DNA of 16,284 nucleotides, from assembly GCA_025351065.1 (NCBI GenBank), contig JANXWQ010000474.1, positions 1 to 16,284 of the forward strand. Reading direction: 5' to 3'. Shown here one piece after another: positions 1 to 6,011 of this stretch. Positions within the stretch are counted from its first letter, which is position 1; every line of letters starts with the position of its first letter. This stretch comes from Chthoniobacter sp. (GTDB lineage Bacteria > Verrucomicrobiota > Verrucomicrobiia > Chthoniobacterales > Chthoniobacteraceae). Made by a program: the position numbers and the translations under genes. The notes under the pieces were generated by a model, which had not been told where the DNA came from, made no database searches, and worked only from the letters and a program-made list of their open reading frames with translations.

Positions 1-301
1 CCCGCACGAAACTATCCGGCATTTCCGGCATTTGCTGTCCTTCTTTGCCCTGGAAGCCGTGATCCATGAGCCATTCTCGTACAAATTCTTTGGACAATTG
101 TTTTTGATGGTTTCCTTTTGCCTGAAGCTCTTCATATCCATCGAGTATATAATACCGGGAGCTATCCGGAGTATGCACTTCGTCAATCAATAATATTTGA
201 TCGCCATATCGACCAAATTCATATTTAGTATCTACAAGGATCAAGCCTTGGGTCTCTGCCATCTCAGTCCCTCTGGCAAATAAAGCAAGTGCATAATGAT
301 C
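1..301 (-). CDS. purC: SAICAR synthetase (PurC) internal fragment, both ends missing
   Basis: Read on the minus strand in the frame with codons at 301-299 down to 4-2, this stretch translates without a stop into about 100 residues. They contain YALALFARGTEMA, LILVDTKYEFGRYGDQ, LLIDEVHTPDSSRYY, KQLSKEFVREWL and FQGKEGQQMPEMPDSF. These are signature stretches of phosphoribosylaminoimidazole-succinocarboxamide synthase, which joins CAIR and aspartate in purine synthesis; the DEVHTPDSSRY segment is near-diagnostic. Sequence style and low GC (about 44% against about 65% further right) resemble Bacteroidota enzymes. The C-terminus runs off the window at base 1. The N-terminal part is cut at about 297-301, where the sequence turns into a response regulator gene in another frame. 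The family call is firm. Whether this piece belongs to the same genome is doubtful; see the junction entry. Confidence 0.88.
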
Positions 302-305
302 GCGA
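294..305. other. Abrupt junction between purC and response-regulator sequence
   Basis: To the right, the minus-strand frame reads a normal sigma-54 activator up to FVAI, where relatives continue with Asn-Cys. To the left, the same strand reads purC in a different frame from Asp-His-Tyr-Ala onward. Both genes are broken at the same few bases, and GC content changes here from about 63-72% per 60 bases to about 32-57%. The bases around 297-301 (minus strand CGATCA) fit the expected codons of both genes, so the join may sit on a microhomology. This favours an assembly or amplification chimera; illegitimate recombination is possible but less likely. Confidence 0.8.
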
Positions 306-897
306 CAAACGTTTTCGTGCTTCGCCCGCTGTAGTGGTGGATGGCGCGGGCCACGAGTTCTTTGCCGGTGCCGCTCTCGCCGGTGATCATGACCGGCGCA
401 TCGCTGTGCGCCACGCGGCCGATTATTTTGAAGACCTGCTGCATCGCCGCGGACTTGCCGACGATGGAGTCCTGATGCTCCTCAACGGTGAGCTGCGGCT
501 TGAAAGTCGTCGCGGCTTTCATCTCGGCCTGCGCCTTGAGCGCGGCGTCCACGACGGCCTTGAGGGTGAAGGGCAGCGCTTCCTTTCGGACAAAGTCGAA
601 CGCGCCGAGTTTCATCGACTCGATGACCGCTTGGGTGGTGCCGAAGCCGCTCATCAGGATGACGATGGCGTTTGAGTCGCGCTGCCGCACTTTCACCAGC
701 AGCTCCTGGCCGCTGAAGGGCAGGAGATGCGTCTCGGTGATGAGTACGTCGGGGTCTTCGCGGCCGAAAATTTTGAGCGCCTCGTCGCTTTTCGTTGCCG
801 TGATGACGCGTGTGCTCGCGGTGCCGAGCTGGTGCTGCACCCAGGCGAGGAAGTCGGTGTCGGGATCAACGACGAGAATGGATTGCGTTTTTTCCAT
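297..897 (-). CDS. NtrC-type sigma-54 response regulator, truncated in its AAA+ domain
   Basis: An N-terminal receiver (about residues 5-115) is followed by the start of a sigma-54 interaction AAA+ domain with DSIVGKSAAMQQV and the Walker A motif GESGTGKE, and then the sequence breaks at FVAI. The rest of the ATPase, the GAFTGA loop and the DNA-binding helix-turn-helix are missing because of the junction at about 297. I chose the ATG at 897 (MEKTQSILVV), 5 bp after the uppS stop; a TTG three codons upstream would overlap that stop. The receiver is atypical. The usual phospho-acceptor Asp in the 'DVLITxT' strand is Glu (residue 55 from this ATG), and the acidic pair of the pocket reads Asp-Pro-Asp. 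The conserved Ser (MSGFG) and Lys (FVRKEA) remain. Intact relatives activate sigma-54 promoters; a Glu there often mimics the phosphorylated state (inference). It is the last gene of the purA-uppS run. Confidence 0.88.
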
Positions 898-902
898 GAG
901 GA

Positions 903-1595
903 TCAAAGGCCGCCGTAGCGGCGCTGGCGTTTATTGAACTCCGCGATGGCGGCGCGCAAGTCGTCTTTGCCAAAGTCGGGCCACAGCTTTTCGGTGACGT
1001 GGATTTCGGTGTAGCTGAGCTGCCAGAGGAGGAAATTGGAGAGCCGCATTTCGCCGGAAGTGCGGATGAGCAGGTCGGGGTCGGGATACGGGGCGGTGTA
1101 AAGGCGCGCGCTGATGGCGTCCTGATCGATGTCGCCGAGCGTGCCCGCGGCGGCATCGGCGCAGAGCGCTTGCACGGCGTCGATGATCTCGGCGCGGCCG
1201 CTGTAGTTTAGCGCGAGAATGAGTGTGGTTGCGGTGTTCGCGGCGGTCTGTGCGATGGCTTCGGCGAGCGCGCGCTGGCAGGTGTCGGGCAGCTCGTGGA
1301 GTCGTCCGATGGCGGCGAGGCGCACGTTGTTTTTCATCAGCGTCGGCAGTTCCTGCGCGATGAAATGCTCCAGCAGCACAAACAGCGCGGCGACTTCGGC
1401 GGCGGGGCGTTTCCAGTTCTCCGTGGAAAAGGCGTACACCGTCAGAAATTCCACGCCCAATTCCACGCACGCTTCGGTCACCGCGCGCACGGATTCCGCG
1501 CCCTGCTCGTGGCCTTTGATGCGCGGCAGATTCCGCTCGCGCGCCCAGCGCCCGTTGCCGTCCATGATGATCGCGATGTGCCGCGGGACGGTCAT
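903..1595 (-). CDS. uppS: Undecaprenyl diphosphate synthase (cis-prenyltransferase)
   Basis: This 230-residue protein has the full cis-prenyltransferase signature: HIAIIMDGNGRWA (residues 6-18, with Asp12 the catalytic and Mg-binding position), the FSTENW motif (56-61), and RTSGEMRLSNFLLWQ (178-192) followed by YTEIHVTEKLWPDF. The family condenses isopentenyl diphosphate onto farnesyl diphosphate at the inner face of the membrane, making the C55 carrier for peptidoglycan precursors. Length is normal (about 230-255). The ATG at 1595 lies 6 bp after the purA stop and the response regulator follows after 5 bp, so the three are probably cotranscribed. No Shine-Dalgarno sequence is visible. The more usual neighbours frr, cdsA and dxr are absent. 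Family is certain; the C55 product length is inferred from the family. Confidence 0.96.
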   Translation of the reverse strand: MTVPRHIAIIMDGNGRWARERNLPRIKGHEQGAESVRAVTEACVELGVEFLTVYAFSTENWKRPAAEVAALFVLLEHFIAQELPTLMKNNVRLAAIGRLHELPDTCQRALAEAIAQTAANTATTLILALNYSGRAEIIDAVQALCADAAAGTLGDIDQDAISARLYTAPYPDPDLLIRTSGEMRLSNFLLWQLSYTEIHVTEKLWPDFGKDDLRAAIAEFNKRQRRYGGL

Positions 1596-1601
1596 TGGAT
1601 A

Positions 1602-2873
1602 TTAAACCACAATGGTCTGATCGCGGTTGGGGCCGACGCTGGCGATGGTGAGTTTGGCTCCGCTGAGTTCGGCGATTTTGCGCAGATAGGTTTGCGCGGT
1701 CTTCGGCAGGTCGCTGAATTTTTTCGCTTCGTGTGTCGGCGTCTGCCAGCCGGGCATTTCGATGTACACGGGCTGGCAGTTGGTGAGCTGCGCGAAGTCG
1801 GACGGCGGCACTTCAAGGGTCTGGCGGCCGAGCTTGTAGTGGGTGCAGATTTTGATGGTCGGCAGTGAGTCGAGCCCGTCGAGATTCGTCACGGCGATGT
1901 CGTCGATGCCGTTGATCATCCCGGCGTAGCGCACGGCCACGGCGTCGAACCAGCCGCAGCGCCGCGCGCGCCCCGTGGTCGAGCCGAACTCGCGGCCCAT
2001 GCCGTGCAGCATGTCGGAAATTTCGGCGTTTTCCGTGGGGAACGGCCCTTCGCCGACGCGGGTGGTGTAGGCTTTCATCACGCCGAGCACGCGATCCATG
2101 CGGTGCGGCGGCACGCCTGAGCCGGTGCAGGCTCCGCCCGCCGTGGTGTTCGACGAAGTGACGTACGGATACGTCCCGTGGTCGATGTCGAGGAACGTGC
2201 CCTGCGCGCCTTCAAACAGAATCTCGCGCCCCGCCTTCAACGCCGCGTGGAGATAGACGACGGTGTTGCCGATGAAAGGCGCCAGGGCTTTGCCGGCTTC
2301 GAGATACGCCGTGTTCACCGCTTTGAAATTGATCGGCTTCGCGCCAAACGCCTTGAGCACCGCGTTGTTTTCCTTCACGCGCTGCTCCAGCTTTTCCGAG
2401 AAAAGGGCGGGCTGCATCAGGTCGGCCATGCGGAGGCCGACGCGGGCGGCTTTGTCGCCGTAGGCCGGGCCGATGCCGCGCTTGGTGGTGCCGATCTTGC
2501 CCTTGCCCTTCTTCATCTCGCGCTGCTCATCGAGCGCGCGGTGGTACGGCAGCACGAGATGCGCGCAATCGCTGATCAGCAGGTTGTCTTTCGAGACTTT
2601 GATTTTCTGCCCGCGCAGCCCGTCGATTTCCTTCTGCACCGCCACGGGATCGATGACCACGCCGTTGCCGATCACGCACATTTTTTTCGAGCGCAAAATA
2701 CCCGACGGAATCAGGTGCAGCACATACTTCGTCCCGCCGACGATGACGGTGTGGCCGGCGTTGTTGCCACCTTGCGAGCGCACCACGATGTCCGCCTCCT
2801 CGGTGAGAAAGTCGATGATTTTGCCTTTGCCTTCGTCGCCCCACTGGGCGCCGACGAGGATGGTATTTGCCAT
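1602..2873 (-). CDS. purA: Adenylosuccinate synthetase
   Basis: This 423-residue protein carries the diagnostic motifs of the GTP-dependent enzyme that couples IMP and aspartate in the first committed step to AMP. The N-terminal glycine-rich loop GAQWGDEGKGK contains the catalytic Asp13, and NAGHT holds His41. Further on are GTTKRGIGPAYGDKAARVG, GAQGTFLDIDHGTYPYVTSS, TTRVGEGPFPTE, FGSTTGRARRCGWFD and VTNLDGLD. The frame stays open for 60 codons upstream, but that part is Arg/Pro-rich and unlike the family, so I start at the ATG at 2873 (MANTILVGAQ), where the conserved domain begins. Length is close to the bacterial norm (about 430). It appears to be the first gene of a minus-strand operon with uppS and a response regulator, and diverges from pyrF across 337 bp. 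Confidence 0.97.
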   Translation of the reverse strand: MANTILVGAQWGDEGKGKIIDFLTEEADIVVRSQGGNNAGHTVIVGGTKYVLHLIPSGILRSKKMCVIGNGVVIDPVAVQKEIDGLRGQKIKVSKDNLLISDCAHLVLPYHRALDEQREMKKGKGKIGTTKRGIGPAYGDKAARVGLRMADLMQPALFSEKLEQRVKENNAVLKAFGAKPINFKAVNTAYLEAGKALAPFIGNTVVYLHAALKAGREILFEGAQGTFLDIDHGTYPYVTSSNTTAGGACTGSGVPPHRMDRVLGVMKAYTTRVGEGPFPTENAEISDMLHGMGREFGSTTGRARRCGWFDAVAVRYAGMINGIDDIAVTNLDGLDSLPTIKICTHYKLGRQTLEVPPSDFAQLTNCQPVYIEMPGWQTPTHEAKKFSDLPKTAQTYLRKIAELSGAKLTIASVGPNRDQTIVV

Positions 2874-3210
2874 GATGAAATTGGGGATGGTGAAGGGTGA
2901 CAGGGAAAGTCCCGAGCAACGCCGGGCGGCTCGGGACGAACGCGCAGAATAATGGCCGCGCCCGGCGGCGCAAGCGTGGAAAGGCGGCGGCGTGAGGAGC
3001 CCCGCGAAATTTGTGAAAGGACGCGAAAAGAAGGCGGACGGTTTTGTTTTCACGCAGAGACGCGGAGGGCGCAGAGAAATTTGTCTGACCTCGGCACTTC
3101 TTCTCTTCCTCTGCGTTTGCTGCGCCTCTGCGTCTCTGCGTTAAAAAACAAACCCCGCCGCTGGCTTTTGCGCTTTGGCGGTGGGGCGAGGGACTTTATG
3201 AAAGCGCACC
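2874..3210. promoter_or_regulatory. Divergent intergenic region purA/pyrF
   Basis: These 337 bp separate the minus-strand purA start from the plus-strand pyrF start and should hold promoters for both. I could not pick convincing -35/-10 boxes. The main visible structure is the palindromic repeat at 3052-3141. Both strands have open frames here (an Arg/Pro-rich extension of purA; an 'NAETQRRSKRRG' type peptide across the repeat), but their composition looks non-coding. Confidence 0.6.
3052..3141. repeat. Imperfect palindromic repeat, copy A
   Basis: The left arm (3052-3076) begins ACGCAGAGACGC and ends GGCGCAGAG. The right arm (3109-3141) is close to its reverse complement, ending CTCTGCGTCTCTGCGT. 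The arms are built from repeated CGCAGAG heptamers and flank about 32 unrelated bases. The outer 12 bases of the arms pair perfectly, so a long stem-loop can form on either strand. A second copy lies at 12084-12159. Repeats of this sequence are common between genes of environmental bacteria and often cause spurious 'ETQRR' protein predictions. No transposase is linked to it here. Confidence 0.85.
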
Positions 3211-3942
3211 ATGTCCACCGACGCCCTGCTTTCCACCAAACCCATCGCCCCGCGCGACCGCCTGATTTTTGCGCTCGATGTACCGACGCTCGCCGAGGCG
3301 CGGGCGTGGGTCGCGCGGCTCGGCGAGGCGGTGACGTTTTACAAACTGGGCCTCGAATTTTGCATGGGCGGCGATTACTTCGCACTGCTCGCGGAGCTGC
3401 GGGCGGCGGGGAAAAAAGTGTTCGCCGATCTGAAATTTTACGACGTGCCGGCGACGGTGCGCGGCGCGGTGGCGAATCTCGCGCGGCATGGCGCGGAGTG
3501 CTGCACGCTGCACGGCGTCAGCTCGATTTACCGCGAGGCCGTGCAGGTGCGCGGCGGCATGAAGCTGTTCGCCGTGACGGTGCTGACGAGCATGGATGAA
3601 AGCGACCTCGCTGAGCTGGGCTGGCGCGGGGGGCCGGTCGAGGAGCTGGTCGCGCTGCGCGCCCGCGCGGCGGTTGCGGCGGGCATCGACGGGCTGATCT
3701 GCTCGGCACAGGAAGCGGCGCGGCTGCGGCGCGAACTCGGGCCGGCCCCGCTGCTCATCACGCCCGGCATCCGCGCGGCCAGCGAGCGCGGCGGCGATGA
3801 CCAAAAGCGCACGATGACGCTGGCGGAAGCGTTCCGCGCGGGCGCGGATCACATCGTCGTGGGTCGGCCGATTCGCCAGGCCGCCGACCCGCGCGCGGCG
3901 GCAGCGGCGATGCAGGCGGAAATCGCCGGGCTGTTTGCGTGA
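3211..3942 (+). CDS. pyrF: Orotidine 5'-phosphate decarboxylase
   Basis: This 243-residue protein decarboxylates OMP to UMP, the last step of de novo pyrimidine synthesis, in the cytosol. Family marks are FALDVP (Asp23), YKLGLEF (Lys45), and the catalytic Asp-x-Lys-x-x-Asp tetrad segment FADLKFYDVPATV (Asp73, Lys75, Asp78). Further on are the phosphate-binding TPGIR, the DDQKR loop and HIVVGRPI near the C-terminus. It is the short-type (about 230-245 residue) bacterial enzyme. I use the ATG at 3211; another ATG at 3198 is out of frame. The first 14 residues before RDRLIFALD are poorly conserved. A D,D-carboxypeptidase gene follows on the same strand after 49 bp, possibly on the same transcript. 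Confidence 0.97.
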   Translation: MSTDALLSTKPIAPRDRLIFALDVPTLAEARAWVARLGEAVTFYKLGLEFCMGGDYFALLAELRAAGKKVFADLKFYDVPATVRGAVANLARHGAECCTLHGVSSIYREAVQVRGGMKLFAVTVLTSMDESDLAELGWRGGPVEELVALRARAAVAAGIDGLICSAQEAARLRRELGPAPLLITPGIRAASERGGDDQKRTMTLAEAFRAGADHIVVGRPIRQAADPRAAAAAMQAEIAGLFA

Positions 3943-3991
3943 GCGCATCGCCGCTTGCGCAAACCGCGCGCATCCTTTTACTACGCGCCGC

Positions 3992-4885
3992 ATGAAGCGC
4001 CTCGTCACCATCCTCAGCCTCTCGCTCGTCTTTTTACTCGGCACACCCGGCACCTTTGCCGCCGCAAAAAAAACGCCGAAGAAACCCGCGCCCGCCGCCG
4101 AGCCCGCGCGCGAGTCCGAGCCGGAGGAAAACTTTTCCGACGAAGCCGGCGGCGGCGTGCCCGCGGTCAGCGCGGGCTCCGTCATCGTCGTCGACGCGTC
4201 CAACGGCCAGGTGCTCCACGAAGTCAACGCCGACAAGCCGCGCCCCGTCGCCAGCACGCAGAAACTTTTCACCGCCCTGCTCGTCGCCGAAGAGGGCAAC
4301 CTCAGCGCCAAAGTCCGCGTGGAGGCGAGCGACACCTGGGTCGAGCCCTCCATGCTCTATATCAAGCCCGGTAACGTCTATTCGCGCATCGCCTTTCTCA
4401 ACATCCTCCTCGTCCACAGCATGAACGACGTGGCCCGCGCCCTCGCGCGCGACAACGCTGGGAGCGTCGAGGATTTCGCCCGCAAAATGAACGCCCGCGC
4501 CGCCCAACTCGGCATGCGCAACTCGCATTTCGTCAACCCCAATGGCCTGCCCGCGCCCGGCCAGTATTCCACCGCCCGCGACATGGCGAAGGTCGCGATG
4601 ATGGCCTATCGCAACCGCACCATCCGCGAAATCGTCTGCCAGAAAGCCGTCGAGTGGCAGTATAACGACGGTCGCACCCGCGTCTTCGAGACGACGAACA
4701 AAGTCCTCAAAAATTTCGCTGCCTGCAACGGCATGAAAACCGGCTACACCGAAGCCGCCGGCCACTGCCTCATCTCCAGCGCCACGCGCGGCGGGCGGCA
4801 CATCATCGTCGTCGCCCTCGGCGACAATAAGAACATCTGGATCGACAGCTACCGCCTGCTGAACTGGGGGCTGTCCGGCGCGTAG
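3992..4885 (+). CDS. Secreted D-alanyl-D-alanine carboxypeptidase (peptidase S11)
   Basis: The protein has 297 residues. Residues 1-25 are a signal peptide (Lys-Arg, hydrophobic core LVTILSLSLVFLLG, then AAA). A Pro/Ala/Glu-rich linker follows to about 57, then a penicilloyl-serine transferase domain. All three catalytic motifs are present and correctly ordered: Ser88-Thr-Gln-Lys91 (SxxK), Ser143-Met-Asn145 (SxN) and Lys249-Thr-Gly251 (KTG). The family removes the terminal D-Ala from peptidoglycan stem peptides in the periplasm, limiting cross-linking. The protein stops soon after the catalytic domain and lacks the C-terminal beta domain and amphipathic anchor of PBP5-type enzymes, so it may be soluble. 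I chose the ATG at 3992 because it gives the signal peptide; the frame is open upstream to 3935, overlapping pyrF. It lies in the same direction as pyrF, 49 bp downstream. Confidence 0.93.
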   Translation: MKRLVTILSLSLVFLLGTPGTFAAAKKTPKKPAPAAEPARESEPEENFSDEAGGGVPAVSAGSVIVVDASNGQVLHEVNADKPRPVASTQKLFTALLVAEEGNLSAKVRVEASDTWVEPSMLYIKPGNVYSRIAFLNILLVHSMNDVARALARDNAGSVEDFARKMNARAAQLGMRNSHFVNPNGLPAPGQYSTARDMAKVAMMAYRNRTIREIVCQKAVEWQYNDGRTRVFETTNKVLKNFAACNGMKTGYTEAAGHCLISSATRGGRHIIVVALGDNKNIWIDSYRLLNWGLSGA

Positions 4886-4932
4886 GATTCGGGGGGCACG
4901 TCCACGGAAGGGCGGGAGCGCGATTTCGTGAC

Positions 4933-5154
4933 ATGACTGAATCCCATCTTCCCGTCTTTCTCGCCGGCCTCGGCGTCTTTGGTCTCATCGTCGCGGTGCT
5001 CACTTCGCTGTTCTGGATTTGGATGCTTATCGACTGCACGACCAATGCCCGCCTCGACGGCACCCAGAAGTTTGTCTGGCTGCTCGTGGTCTTGTTTCTC
5101 CACGTGCTCGGCGCGGTCATCTACTTTGCCGTGGGCCGGCCCAAGCCGGCCTAG
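4933..5154 (+). CDS. Small PLDc_N-type two-helix membrane protein
   Basis: This 73-residue protein has two hydrophobic segments, about residues 8-33 (ending FWIWMLIDC) and 47-68 (FVWLLVVLFLHVLGAVIYFAVG), closing with a short GRPKPA tail. The pattern W-x-W-M-x-x-D-C, then K-F-x-W-L-x-V-x-x-x-x-x-x-G-A-x-x-Y-F, matches the phospholipase D nuclease N-terminal domain (PLDc_N, PF13396 type). That domain occurs in front of cardiolipin synthases, in some anti-sigma factors, and as many stand-alone small proteins like this one. No catalytic HKD motif is present, so it is not itself a phospholipase; its function is unknown. It lies 47 bp downstream of the carboxypeptidase in the same direction and ends 26 bp before the convergent nucleotidyltransferase. 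Confidence 0.85.
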   Translation: MTESHLPVFLAGLGVFGLIVAVLTSLFWIWMLIDCTTNARLDGTQKFVWLLVVLFLHVLGAVIYFAVGRPKPA

Positions 5155-5157
5155 CTT

Positions 5158-5180
5158 CCGCCGTCCGCGGGGCGGCGGAC
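5158..5180. terminator. Possible hairpin terminator between convergent genes
   Basis: In the 26 bp between two convergent stop codons there is a GC-rich inverted repeat. GTCCGC (5163-5168) pairs with GCGGAC (5175-5180) around a 6-base loop. Alternatively CCGCCG (5158-5163) pairs with CGGCGG (5173-5178). No T-run follows, so it may only be a 3' end stabiliser. Its position is the main argument. Confidence 0.35.
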
Positions 5181-5900
5181 TTACGCGTTGAGTTGCGCGA
5201 GGATTTCCGGGTCGCGGACGTCGGCCCAGTCGCCGCTCAGTTCGAGCGCCTGCACTTTTTTCCCGCTGAGGGCGAGGGTGCGGATGGCGTCGGTCAGCTC
5301 GTATTCGCCGCGGGGGGATTTTTCCAGCCGCGCGGTGTGCTCGAAGATGCTGGGCCGAAAGGCGTAGATGCCGGCGTTGTACCAGGGGCTGGTGGGTTCG
5401 CCGGGCTGGGGCTTCTCGCGGAGGTCGGTCATCTCGAAGCATTTGTTGACGAAGACCGCGCCGCCCTTGGCGATTTCGCCGGGGTTGTATTTCACGCTGA
5501 TGAGCGCCTCGGCGTCGGCGGGCGCGACGAGGCGGAGATAGTTCGCGGGGTCGATTAGGATGTCGCCGTAGCTGAGGACAAAGGCATCGGCACCCGCGAA
5601 ATCTTTCGCCAGCTCGACCACGCGTCCGGTGCCGTCCTGCACGATCTGCGTGGTGTATGCCACGGCGATGCCGAATTTCGCGCCGTCGCCGAAAAACGCG
5701 CGCACCACCTCGGCGCGGTAGCCGACGACGATGAGGAAATGCGTGACGCCCGCGGCGGCGAGCCCTTCCACGATGTGCTGGAGGATCGGCTTGCCGCGCA
5801 CGGCGATCATCGGCTTGGGCAGGTCGTTGGTCAGCTCGCGCATGCGCGTGCCTTTGCCGGCGGCGAGGAGGACGGCTTTGCGGATGGTGGTCGGATTCAC
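5181..5900 (-). CDS. Sugar-phosphate nucleotidyltransferase (NTP_transferase family)
   Basis: This 239-residue protein starts with the nucleotidyltransferase signature KAVLLAAGKGTRM (residues 8-20) followed by LPKPMIAVRGKPIL, which binds NTP and sugar phosphate. VLSYGDILI (Gly112-Asp113 metal site), EKPQPGEPTSPWYNAGIYAF and DWADVRDPE complete a GT-A Rossmann-like core. Such enzymes make NDP-sugars (glucose-1-P thymidylyl- or uridylyl-, mannose-1-P guanylyltransferases) for cell-surface polymers. There is no left-handed beta-helix or other C-terminal domain, and the substrate cannot be read from the sequence. The frame is open far upstream (to 7301), antisense to the next gene. I choose the GTG at 5900, just before the conserved N-terminus; no ATG or Shine-Dalgarno sequence is available there. 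It diverges from the gene at 6012. Confidence 0.9.
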   Translation of the reverse strand: MNPTTIRKAVLLAAGKGTRMRELTNDLPKPMIAVRGKPILQHIVEGLAAAGVTHFLIVVGYRAEVVRAFFGDGAKFGIAVAYTTQIVQDGTGRVVELAKDFAGADAFVLSYGDILIDPANYLRLVAPADAEALISVKYNPGEIAKGGAVFVNKCFEMTDLREKPQPGEPTSPWYNAGIYAFRPSIFEHTARLEKSPRGEYELTDAIRTLALSGKKVQALELSGDWADVRDPEILAQLNA

Positions 5901-6011
5901 CGCGCGACGATGCGGCGGCGGAACCGCGCTGGCAAGGCGCGCGATTTTTCGCGCCCGCGCCCGGTAGTGGGCGCTTGATGGCTGCGGGGAAAACGGGTGG
6001 GGTGCTGGCGC
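5901..6011. promoter_or_regulatory. Short divergent intergenic region with a small hairpin
   Basis: These 111 bp lie between the minus-strand nucleotidyltransferase and the plus-strand exported protein. GCGCGA (5939-5944) and TCGCGC (5949-5954) form a 6-bp stem around TTTT. No clear promoter boxes could be chosen. Confidence 0.35.

Noticed and set aside
2874..3053. 60-codon N-terminal extension of PurA
   Set aside because: It has no similarity to the family, is rich in Arg/Pro/Ser, and PurA proteins start directly before the GAQWGDEGKGK loop.
3198..3200. Upstream ATG as an alternative pyrF start
   Set aside because: It is 13 bases before the ATG at 3211 and out of frame.
3050..3385. ORF with 'NAETQRRSKRRG' and 'FLCALRVSA' peptides
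   Set aside because: This is translation of palindromic repeat copy A plus the antisense of pyrF; such peptides are a known annotation artefact of this repeat type.
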